This document shows positions 51,225 to 60,839 of a stretch of 64,000 nucleotides of DNA, piece by piece; the first letter of the stretch is position 1; every line of letters starts with the position of its first letter. The DNA is from Kryptolebias marmoratus (taxonomy: Eukaryota; Chordata; Actinopteri; Cyprinodontiformes; Rivulidae). The DNA lies in assembly GCF_001649575.2 (NCBI RefSeq), contig NC_051451.1, positions 24,333,467 through 24,397,466 on the forward strand, written 5' to 3'. The notes under the pieces are model-generated. The model did not search any database. It was not told the DNA's origin and was given only the letters and a program-made list of their open reading frames with translations. Position numbers and translations under genes: made by a program.

Positions 51225-52139
51225 TGTGTTATTCTTGTGCTTTTAGATTTAACTGCTGCATTTGATTTTGTGGATCATAATATCCTACTTTCTCGTTTGG
51301 AGAAGTGGGTGGCCATCAGAGACACATCTCTGGTGTAGTTTAGGTCCTAATTGACGTAGCAAACCTTCTGCATCAAGCTTGGGGAATCTGTGTTCTCCTC
51401 TGCTCCTCGCTCAGTGTACAAAGTCCTTAAAACTTACTATGAAGACTAGTTTATTCCATTCTATGAGTCCCACAGGGCTCTGTTTTAGGCCCCTCCTTTC
51501 ATTGCTGCATCTGCTCCCACTTGGATCCATAATTCAAAAGTATGGCATTTCTTACCATTGTTACGCAGATGGCTGTCAGATACATGTCTTGCTTGTTCAT
51601 TGTTTTTTTTTTTTCTTTTGTCTTTAGCAGGAAATTCACTCCTATATGTTCCCCTAAATGTCTTCTTCAAGATTCTATGCTTGTCTGATTTCACTTTATT
51701 TGTCACACAGACTTCGGTCAGCCTTATGTAGGTCAATCATCTGGCTCAAGTTTCCATGTGGTTTTATGCAATTTCAGCTAAATGTTTTGTTTACAGTAAG
51801 TGCACAGAATGTCAGAGTCTATATCAATGAATCTAGAAAACTAGATGAAATGCTTTCAAACTGTACTATTTTATGTAGCTCAGAATAACCTTTTTATGTT
51901 TGATTTCATTCTTTGCAATGAGTACTTTTCATTAATTTTATTCTTTTTTTATCATTCTTTTCTTGTGTGACTGCCGTAAAGTCTTTTATTAATTTGTCTT
52001 TTGCTTTTCTGCACTGCACTTTGTTCCAGTGGTTGTTTAAAATGCTTTATTAATAAAGCTGATATGGTATGGTATGGTATGGTATGGTACGGTACGGTAC
52101 GGTACGGTACGGTATGGTTTGGTATGGTACGTTATGGTG
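51225..52139 (+). mobile_element. 5'-truncated L2-like LINE with pentanucleotide tail
   Basis: The plus strand around 51230-51590 translates in pieces to non-LTR reverse transcriptase: [20 protein letters not shown], then [12 protein letters not shown], and near 51550 YHCYADGCQI, where the catalytic YADD has become YADG. Stops and frameshifts abound. The 3' end has AATAAAG followed by tandem TATGG/TACGG units, as in fish L2/CR1-type LINEs that end in short tandem repeats. A segment shared with 42275-42560 occupies 51660-51930. Confidence 0.75.
52063..52139 (+). repeat. Pentanucleotide tandem repeat (GGTAT/GGTAC)n
   Basis: About fifteen 5-bp units. Several GGTAT units come first, then a run of five GGTAC units, then degenerate GGTAT/GGTTT units. 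It forms the 3' tail of the LINE copy. Confidence 0.9.
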
Positions 52140-53154
52140 CATACTGGAGTTTGACATGTTCAGTATTTTTTTAAATATTCAGTTGACTCAGATACACAGC
52201 TTTGTATCTTATCCATCTACATTTTATTCATATCATAGTTGATGTGGGGGTTGCATAAAACAGAAATTTACTCTACACTGTCAATTTTATTATGTCAAGT
52301 CCCTGTGATTTACAGTCATTTGTGAGACATCTCCAGGCAGCTGGCTCCTTTCTCATTTTGCATTCACGCCATCAGATATCCATCCAAGACAACATTTAGT
52401 TTGTGTTGGTCGTTTGTAAAGAAGGCAGTCATTCAGACATGACACATTTTCAAGTACTGTTCAGTACTGTCATTCAAGGCATTCATCAGTGACAGCAGAG
52501 ACTGCGAATCCCTGCTGCACAGAAAGTAGCACTTCTTGCTCTGTACACACACATGCACACAGGTTTGCTTACATATGCCATGTTAGAGATGCTAAAAATT
52601 TCAATTGTAATTGTTCTGTTTTGTGTGTAAAATGATAAAATGCTTTACAAATTATAAGGCATTCAGGGCTGTGCAGAACTCATCATTCATCCAGTTCTTT
52701 ATACAATATTTTGCTTTAAGAAATTAAACTAATATTAACGTAATATTTTAAAGGGGTCTTGATCAATATTTCTCCAGACTTTCTAAAAGTTTTTTTTCCA
52801 AGTGTTTCTTGGGACCTTGGCTTCTATTTCCACTCATTTCTTATCCAGTTCCTGATTATTTTGGAAGAATGGTGTTTTGTTTGTTAAGCTACTTAAGAAC
52901 CATTCAGTCATTAAAAAGGCTCCTAAACTCAAGGGATGAACCAGTGTCGTCTCAACATATAACAGACAAGTTAGAAAAAAAGGAAAACAATCTTTAGGAA
53001 AAATAGGCATTTTGTTTTTAACAGCCTGCATCAAGGACCCAATTTGTCCTCATTTATTTTGTTTACTAAAGAGAACACAGTTTGTATCAGAAAATAGTAT
53101 TTTAGCACCAACAAGGTGATTCCCAAAGAGCTGTAAGGTGAAAGCTTGTTATAG

Positions 53155-53620
53155 ATAATCAGCTGAAGAATGATGCATGGTTCCACAAGAGATGAGCCTG
53201 ATTACTGAAAGCTTTGCTTCCTGTTCTGTTTTTAGAAACTCTACAGGAACCATCAGTCAACTTGCAAAATTTGAGAGCGAAGTGCTCTGGTAGGAAAATA
53301 TGAAGCAAGAAGATCTTTAATATAAGATGGAGCTTGGTTGTTGAGAGTATTGAATGATAGAAGTAAGGTTTTAAATTATATTCTGGGTTTACAGGGAGCC
53401 AATGAAGACTTCTAACTCTCATCAGAACTTTGACAGCAGCATTTTGAATCAACTAAAGATGTTTCAGAGAGGTTTTCCAGACATCCTAAATATGAAAGAT
53501 TACAAAACCTTTTCATTTTTAATTTAACATTTTTAATGTCTCTGTCAAAAAGAACAACAAGGTTCTTTACGTTAGTACTGAAGGCTAAGTTAATGAGCTC
53601 CACAGTAAGTCAGATACTGT
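53155..53620 (-). mobile_element. L2-like LINE fragment (end of ORF2), minus strand
   Basis: The minus strand translates to the end of a non-LTR retrotransposon ORF2: NLVVLFDRDIK, then IQNAAVKVLMRVRSLHWLPV, then LLWNHASF, corresponding to the family patterns GVxFD..., QNAAARLL...LHWLPV and LWNSLP. Frame breaks separate the parts. It is opposite in orientation to the LINE at 51225-52139, so it is a separate insertion. Confidence 0.7.
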
Positions 53621-54003
53621 TAATCTGAAATAGATTCTTCTTTTGTTCTCTATTTACCCCACTTTTTTTTTTAAGAAGATACTGCACATTATGCTTGTAT
53701 GTACATGTACAATAACTGGATAGAAAATGAGTTAAAAAGCTGCCCAAAAAAAAAAAAAGAGAGAAAAAAGAAACCCTCAGAAAGCCTGAGCTATTGAGGA
53801 AGTTGACTTTGAAAGAGTACAAGAAAGTCAGGCTATTTTAACCAATAAATAAATGAAAGGTGGTTTAATTTGCATTAAATTCATGACATGGACTCATCGA
53901 GCAGGGAATGTGATGTGGCTGTTTAATTAAATAACATTAAACACCAGAGTGATTTTTGATTTGTTATTTATCAGTCCTTTCCTTATTGCCGATGGGAGGG
54001 CGG

Positions 54004-54220
54004 AGTTGCCAGGTATACGATAGTTATCGTATATACGCAATAGTTTTAGGAGCTATATTAAATATAATAAATAGTTTTTTAAGCCCAAATTTATGATAGC
54101 CCACCATCATCACCAGTAAACGAAAAAGGGCACCCTTCCTCTGCACATACGAAGGATTGGGTCAAAATATGATACTTTCAAAGCGGCAGTAAGATATTTC
54201 GCAGATTTTCTGTCTGGCAA
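54004..54220. mobile_element. Possible small DNA transposon abutting the micu1 promoter
   Basis: GTTGCCAG near 54005 is mirrored by CTGGCAAC near 54214. Inside is a perfect palindrome TATACGATA-GT-TATCGTATA (54014-54033). The inverted match at the ends is only 8 bp, so this is tentative. Confidence 0.35.
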
Positions 54221-54240
54221 CCTGGAGAGCCCGGCTCCTC

Positions 54241-54388
54241 TCGTGGGGCGGGGCTGCAGCAGACAGATCGGCCTATGGTCACTGCCTGAACGCGGAACTC
54301 ACGTCAGCGCTGCATCTCTGTACAGAGAGACGTCTTCTGAAGCACCCATGGTTGTTTTGGACCGACCGGTGTTTTAGTCGTCGTTAAT
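54241..54388 (+). promoter_or_regulatory. micu1: micu1 core promoter and probable noncoding exon 1
   Basis: A GC box (GGGGCGGGGC, 54245-54254) and a CRE half-site (ACGTCA, 54301-54306) lie in a short CpG-rich stretch that ends in a strong plus-strand donor, GTGAGT, at 54389. A YY1-like GCCATTTT at 54469-54476 lies just inside the intron; YY1 sites are common near starts of nuclear genes for mitochondrial proteins. Human MICU1 also begins with a noncoding exon and starts translation in exon 2. The exon start is not defined; its 3' end at 54388 is inferred from the donor. Confidence 0.65.
54348..54377 (+). promoter_or_regulatory. Short upstream ORF in micu1 exon 1
   Basis: ATG at 54348 opens a nine-codon frame (MVVLDRPVF) ending at TAG (54375-54377). 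The context around the ATG (cccATGg) is fairly good, so it could lower translation of micu1. A second, four-codon frame starts at 54275 (MVTA, stop at 54287-54289), but may lie upstream of the transcription start. Visible in sequence; the effect is inferred. Confidence 0.4.
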
Positions 54389-57300
54389 GTGAGTAAACGG
54401 GTTGTTTCATTAGGTGTGAGGCGGTTTTCCGCCGAAGGTGTGTTTAGCAGAGAGTCAGTGAAACAGCAGCCATTTTATCAGCTGTTTGGCTAGCTAAGCT
54501 AAGCTAGCTGGCTACGGAACATTTCACCTCATAGTTAAGCTTGAACACTACGAATTCTGAATTTTGTCATAAATATAGCTTATCGCAAGTCAATACATGG
54601 GCAACTGCTAATTGTTTTATTTGTTTGTTTGTTTTTACTGACGCCTTTTTCCTGCGACGTAACTATCAGCTAAAAACAAAACACAAGGGTTTATGTCTTG
54701 CTGTGCAGTTCTTGTAGTTTCTGGACATCACTGAAAGAACTTTCAGGCTTCATGCTTTTATTTTGCACCTTTTCAAATATAAGAATGAATTTAGATGTTT
54801 TTTGAACTTGATTGTCAAAGTTTTCCTGCTTGTTATCCATTTTTGTGATGTGTAATAGACCAATATTCAGCAGAGGAAACTCAATCAGTATGAGCCACAA
54901 TCAAAAAGACAGTTTACTTGCATTTTAGGAGGTGATTTGGTTTACTATAGTTGCACAGATTACACAAGAGGACACTAAAATGTGAAATTTTAATTAGCTA
55001 AAGATGAGCTGCCATCTGCTTGTCTTTGTTTTGGATAATAAACAGCTCAGGTGAGCCCTTGGGTCTCTCACTGTAAACAAAACAAAACACTGGTTTACTT
55101 AAAACTGCCAGATCTGTGCAGAAAATAATACATTTACTTTGACTTAATTTGTGTCAGGTTAAACTTACAATATGCTATGTTTAATGTTAATATTCCATGT
55201 GGATAATAACAAATTACCCTACAACGAGTCACCAAACTATTGGTCATTTGTTTCTTACTCTTTGATATTATTTTAAAGGTATAATCCCAGTTAAAGACAT
55301 AAATGTCTTTTATTTATGTCGTTAATAAATCACCTTGTAAGAGTTTTCTATGAAGTTTAAAATAATTTCTTAGCTGTTGTTCCAGATGGTTTGTTATGCA
55401 GAATAATCTGATCTTGAGCAGCCTTTTTCAAAACATATTTGCAGGAGACTCAATAAACTAACTTTTGACTACCTGATCTGATAAATTTCAATGTAGGTCA
55501 GTTTGGGGAGTGTTGCCTTCAAAACGTATTCATACAAACATGCAAAACCTTCTTTGTGTACACACATGATTTATCTGATTCATCTGTTTATGCTTTTGTC
55601 CTGAAAGTAGAAAACATCCTTACACAACATATAAAGTGCTACATTTAGAAATAGGGATGAATCATTAGTTTCAGTTGAAGGTATAAACATGAAACTACAC
55701 TTGATGTTAAGATAAAACTCTTTCAGGATCATATTGTAGGACCATTTGACAAGTGATATAACATGTTTTTAGAGGTGTGAAAGACTTATCTAGAGTTACT
55801 AGATCAAGGTTTTTGTTTTGGCTGCTTTTGGCAGGATGTAAATGAATGTATTGAAAGCCTAAGGAGACTTCCACATCTTAAATAAGATTGCTTACTTTGT
55901 TCTAGTGTATCTTGAGACCCATGGCCCAGCTTGGATTAGATGACTCCCTGATTTAAGTTAATAAGTCATTGACAGACTTCTGTAAAAGCTACAGTCCACT
56001 TAGTTTTTTCCCCTTCATTGATCAAGAGGAGTGTGTGAGAGACCTGGTGATGATCTAGTCTTGCGGGACACATTTTCCAAGGTATTGTGGGAATTTAACC
56101 TTTTAAAATGTGAACTTCAACAAGTCAATGGCAGATAATGTTCAGTTTTGTCATGCACACAATAGTAAATCAATATTTTTTAAGTCTGTCTTAACTCCTC
56201 ATGCACCTGCACTGATTTCATGAATCTGGCAGCAGCTGAGTGTGTCGTATGTAATTCACCTCCCACTCCAACACACACACATTAATGGGAATCATTGGAC
56301 CCGGTAATGTGTGTGTCACTTTTAACACGGCACGCCTCTCGTCTGCTGTAGTCACAACAATAGACAGCAGTGTGGTTTTTGGCTTCTGATGAGATGATCA
56401 GTACAATTTGATAGATTTTCTTATTAAATTGTCAGTCCAACCTTTTTCCTTCTTACTTACAATAATGAGCTGCTGCGTCTGAGCCAAAAGAATGAGGAAA
56501 AAAACTTGAATTGAAAGCCTTTGGGCTGCAATTATAGATCGGCTCTCAGTCTAAAAATATTTCTGTTTTCAACTGTTCCCACCTGCAACTTTTGTTTTAA
56601 CTCAATGCTAATTTGTAGTAAGCTTGAAGGGATTTTAATGCTAAAACAATTGAAAGTTAAGCTCATGTCCAGCTGATGTTTAAACACATCAGTGTAATTA
56701 AGTCCTCGTTTAACACAAACTTATCAACTTAAAACTTTAGAAAAATCTTATTTTCAGTTGTGCCGGGTCAGCATACCTAACAGCACATGTGGTTCATGCT
56801 GATTGTGTGAGCTTTTTATATTTTGCATATCTGGAGAAAAAAACTGATTAGGTTTGTGTCATTTGGCTATTGTCTCCATCACTCGAGACGAATGGGTACA
56901 AACCAATTTATTGTGATGACATGGATTTGTTCTGAGGCTCAATTTCTAGTGACATGCCTACATACAGTGTATTATAACAACATTAGGAATAAAGAAGAGC
57001 TATTTCACATTATTGAGAAATTAACATCATTCAAGCAGATTGATTTTTACCAACTGACATTTTAAAGTCTCAAGTTGATTGCTTATTTTAAAATCAAAAC
57101 TTTGTTCACATTTTATTGTCTCCTTTTTGTCCAGAACATTGAGCAGAACAGCTTTAGTGTGTGTTATTAAAAAAAAAGGTGTTTTCTGCACACACTGCAA
57201 GAGTCTCAACTGGGAATTTCACAGATCATAAAATCATTCTTTTAAAAATAATTACCTTCGTGGGCTTGTTACAAAGATTTAGACAAACATAATTATTTGA

Positions 57301-58554
57301 GGTTTAATTAGCTTTCCTCAACTGGCAGCTAGGAGTCAAAGAGATGAGGGGAAAAAAACAATTTTGCGTCTGACAGTCCCTTATGAATCCTGTCTTATTT
57401 TAGCTCATGTGGCACATGTTTGTGTAGAGATGCATGAACTGTATCTAAACTAATCACATTAAGATGTCAGAAAGCAGATCTGGAAACTTATTAAAGATAC
57501 AACCTTTGATTATGTTGCAATTGATCATTTTTAAGCTGCACAATTTAAGTCAAATTTGTTTTATTTCAGCTCTTATATTTATTATACAGGACTTAATACA
57601 TCAGTGCCTACATGTGTAGTGGCCTTTGCTTTCAAGCATGTCTGTGGATAAACCTAATAAACTGTCTCATTTCATTTTATAGACTCTTATTGCAAACTTT
57701 TTTCATTGAGCTGACTCCAAAAAAAAAAAAAGTTTGCATGCTCTTTTTCTGTTCCCTTTGGTCCCCATAGCCACGGACTGCTGAACTCTCCAATTAACAC
57801 GTGCCATGTCTCCTTTTTTTACTTCCTGCTGAGTTCATTTGACAGTTGGTGCCTGAATTGTTAATAGGATATCCACAGGTGGTTTCTTTAGGCCTCGGAG
57901 ATGCGAACTCCTCCATCCTGTAGTTTGAAAAGGGCACACACGGGAGCTACAGATGCACACCAGTAGGCTTCATCTTAATTGTTAATCATCTTTCCGTGAC
58001 ACTCATGAATTAAGAGGCACGGCACTTGAAAATAAGAGTCTGGAGCTTAGCTGTCCTAGTAGAAAAATAGTTTTGTTACAGGAAGAATCTGGGACTTTTA
58101 TTTATTTATTTAGGAAGGTATAGTTTAACCTGTAATGCACCAGAGCTCGAACTGTCGGTTACTTCTTGTGATAAATGTTTGTTTTTCTTTCTTATTATCA
58201 AACTTTCCAAATCTTTAAGACTTTTATGAAACAAACTGTAAAAGTAAAAAGTTATAATTTTTCATATACACTTATTTTATTATTTTACCTACTTGTTGAA
58301 ACATGAAGGAAGTTGTTTAAAAAAGAATAGGAGCTTATGTTATTGAATAGTCTGAATTATAAGAAAAAGAATATGTTTGTTCATATTTCTCCAAAAAAAG
58401 GTTAAAAAAACAAAAACAAGTGGACTTCTAGTCTGTCGTTAAAGACGTTTATCAGTTTATTGATTTACCTGTCCTGGGTGACTGAGACTCCAGCATTTAT
58501 TCATTTTACTAAAAGTAGTTGAATTATGTCGCACTTTATTCTGAAGGAAATCTG

Positions 58555-58728
58555 AGGCGCTAGATTGCTTTAAAATACGCCCGTTATTGGCTGCACACCA
58601 TTTACCAGCGGGCTGACAAAGCAGGTCGCCATGTAGGCGGAGTTTACGCTCCATTTAAAGTGGCATATCGGCCAGATGCTCCGCAAAGACGCAGGGGCGA
58701 TGGCGTCGTTCACCCACTTCAACCACAG
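58555..58728 (+). promoter_or_regulatory. micu1: Candidate alternative micu1 promoter and coding first exon
   Basis: CpGs cluster here in an otherwise CpG-poor intron. An inverted CCAAT box (ATTGG, 58586-58590) and a TTTAAA (58654-58659) precede an ATG at 58700. From it, 29 nt encode MASFTHFNH plus two bases, then CAG followed by the donor-like GTCAGT at 58729. Splicing to the known acceptor (exon from 59607) completes the codon AGT and joins in frame to the normal micu1 start, adding ten residues before MFRL. No transcript evidence is available; one frame in three would fit by chance. Confidence 0.35.
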
Positions 58729-59240
58729 GTCAGTCTCGTTTCAGGTGTGCCTTGAAAAAGACATGTTAATCTCAAGGGACTTCCTGGTGAAATAAAAATT
58801 AAATGAATTGGAATAATAAAAGTTGTTTCAATTCTAATTATAATAAATAAAGACAATAAATCTGCTTGATATGACGAACTGTAGGCTCTGTGTGAACAAG
58901 CAGGTAGTTTCTGGCATCTTTTATGTCTCTTTTGCACATTTATGTTGTCAGCTAATAATGAAATATTCAACTTAGATCCCTCTGACAGGTCGTCCCCGAT
59001 TTAAAGCGACACCTCCCCCCCTGCTGCTCGTCGTCACCTTTAGCCGGGTCATATTTTCTGACTGAACAGGAATGTGTCCACTTTACTAACATTGCCCTTT
59101 TTTTAACCAGGTGTTTGCAATTTTTAAAGGTTTTTTGTGTGTTGGTATGTGAAGACAATCATTTGGAAACATTAAATGCCTAAGATTAGCGCTATAAGGT
59201 TTCAAATGAGTAGCATACTTTGCAAAACGGGTGCTTAAGA

Positions 59241-59259
59241 GGTGTGTGTGTGTGTGTGT
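59241..59259. repeat. Short (GT)n microsatellite in micu1 intron 1
   Basis: About nine GT units. Confidence 0.9.
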
Positions 59260-59607
59260 TACTCAAAATTAGAAATATACTTACACGTCGAATTGTGCTC
59301 GGCAGGACACAATTTCACAGCTAAACATGTCGACACGTATAGTGCGTAGGTGCACTTCTTACATAACATTGGGTTTCGGTTAGCACAAAAAACTAAGTGT
59401 AAATCTTATAATGTTTGTAGCCGTGCTGTTTAGGTGTTGCTTTAAATTCAGTGTCATCAGCGAAGCAGCATAACAGAATCACACCTCCTCTGTGCTGCAC
59501 GGTGGAAACCATGCAAACAAATACAGTTTGTTTAAGTAAAACCAAAACGCAGATTTCTGTTTTTTTTTGTTCTTGTTTAACGCCGTTAATTGTCCTCTCT
59601 TTGCAGT

Positions 59608-59771
59608 ATGTTCCGCTTGCGGGCGTTGTCCGCAGTTTCGGTGGGTCTAACTCAGCTGTCCCGCCGTTACCACAGTGGGGCGGTGCGAGGGACTGGCCGG
59701 AGGAGGCTGCTGCTGGCTGCCCTGGCTGGGGTGACCGGTGTGTCTGCTAGTGCTGGAATACTCTGGAAAAC
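59608..59771 (+). CDS. micu1: micu1 first coding exon: targeting peptide and N-terminal hydrophobic segment
   Basis: MICU1 is the EF-hand gatekeeper of the mitochondrial calcium uniporter and acts in the intermembrane space. This exon encodes residues 1-54 plus two bases of codon 55. It starts MFRLRALSAVSV, continues with a basic SRRYH segment and an RRR cluster near 31-33, then an Ala/Gly/Leu-rich hydrophobic stretch (about 34-51) ending ILWK. Human MICU1 has the same plan (MFRL..., RRY/RWYH, RRR, hydrophobic segment, LLWK). The acceptor ends at 59606, one base before the ATG; the donor is GTAAGA at 59772. An in-frame ATG at 59590 lies in the intron's pyrimidine tract and is not used. Confidence 0.93.
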
Positions 59772-60649
59772 GTAAGACCCTTTAATACACTTTTTTTTTT
59801 GCGTCTTTACACTACTGAAAGTCTAACAGCAGTTTTTTAAAACTGAATTGCAACAGCAAATACTACATTTACTCCTGCAGAAACAGATTTGCAGCAACCC
59901 TGCCTTCCCCTCAATGTCAATCGCTATAGGCTCTTACAAAGTGTCACTGGCAGCACTCTCGCGTTAATAGCTGTTCATTTGTCACATCTTCAGCGTCGTG
60001 TTTTTATGACTTTCCTGTCCTATTAAATATATTCACCCCAGTCTGAGTGTGGCGTCTTGTGCCTTGTACCACGTGGTGTTCCCAACAGATAAGCTGACCT
60101 CTAAAAACTCTTAACTGTTCAAATACAGTTAGAGTTTTTATCACATGCTATAATTAATTCGCCAATTTAAAATGGCTTTACGGGTATTCATTAGTAAAAA
60201 GGCTGGTGCTTAGTTAAGGCGCGGTGTTAGAGTTGAGACTCTTTGGGGACAGAATGACTGAGCTGCAGCAGGACAAGTGATTGATGGAGCCTCAGGGCTT
60301 TGGAGACTGATGGGATGAAACTGTTCCAGGCCTTCACCTCAGACTTCATTCTCCCTGTGTCGCATTAAACTGAATTATTTAGCCTGTCTCAGATGGACCC
60401 AACTATTTATTGTTATTAGTATAACAAATTTCAGTGTAGTCATGAGAATACGGTCTCTGTCATCTGCCTCTGTGTCATATTATAGTCTCTGTATGCAGCA
60501 AGATGCAAAACAAATATTTTACAGGTTTCCCTCAGTAGAAACTCAGAGGAGTAAAGCAGAGGGGGGAATGCAATGCATTTTTATTCATGCGTAACAGCAT
60601 AACACTGTCAAAAACTGAATTGTTGTGCGTTACGTTTCTTTAAAACCAG
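59772..60649 (+). other. micu1: micu1 intron 2
   Basis: An 878-nt intron with donor GTAAGA and acceptor AACCAG. No repeat or other gene is recognised inside. Confidence 0.85.
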
Positions 60650-60839
60650 AGCGTACGCTGAAGCAGGGCCTTCTGTTCGACACTCGGCGCAACCGGCTGG
60701 CGAGGAAGCCATTTTTGTGAGAGATGCAGAAACGGAGTCAGAGAAATCGGTGGAATCCAGCAGTGGAGATGAAGAAGCGAAGGATGAAGGTGAAGAGGGG
60801 AAGAAGAAGAAGCCCCGCTCAGGATTCCGTGACCGCAAG
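60650..60839 (+). CDS. micu1: micu1 second coding exon: acidic linker and polybasic motif
   Basis: This 190-nt exon completes codon 55 and encodes residues up to 118. Residues 73-104 form a strongly acidic Ser/Glu/Asp-rich linker (for example VESSSGDEEAKDEGEE). It is followed at once by a polybasic KKKK (106-109) and the conserved SGFRDRK (112-118). Human MICU1 has the same KKKK-R-SGFRDRK element, reported to help bind MCU/EMRE and membrane lipid; the linker before it is variable between species. The exon ends on a codon boundary at donor GTAATC. The length fits the family. Confidence 0.93.

Larger units (their letters stand above)
45741..54240. other. mcu-micu1 intergenic region
   Basis: This is the divergent spacer between the two uniporter genes. 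No gene was recognised. It contains a hAT-like end (45832-45910), repeat copies at 46960-47350, 47395-47495, 48592-48820 and 49603-49960, a perfect CArG-box palindrome (49992-50022), an L2-like LINE on plus with a pentamer tail (51225-52139), an L2-like LINE fragment on minus (53155-53620), and a possible MITE ending at the micu1 promoter (54004-54220). Open frames here fall in repeats or low-complexity DNA. Confidence 0.7.
54389..59606 (+). other. micu1: micu1 intron 1
   Basis: This intron separates the noncoding exon from the first coding exon (acceptor TTTGCAG ending at 59606). A tract of overlapping GCTA-type motifs lies at 54489-54514, close to the promoter. Most of 54.6-58.5 kb is AT-rich with no recognised feature. 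A CpG-dense patch at 58555-58728 may be a second promoter and first exon. A short (GT)n tract lies at 59241-59259. Confidence 0.65.

Noticed and set aside
53159..53452. 97-codon minus-strand frame as a host gene
   Set aside because: The translation matches the end of an L2-like LINE ORF2, so it is transposon debris.
59590..59607. In-frame ATG upstream of the micu1 start (MSSLCS)
   Set aside because: It lies in the polypyrimidine tract of the intron before the acceptor and would be spliced out.
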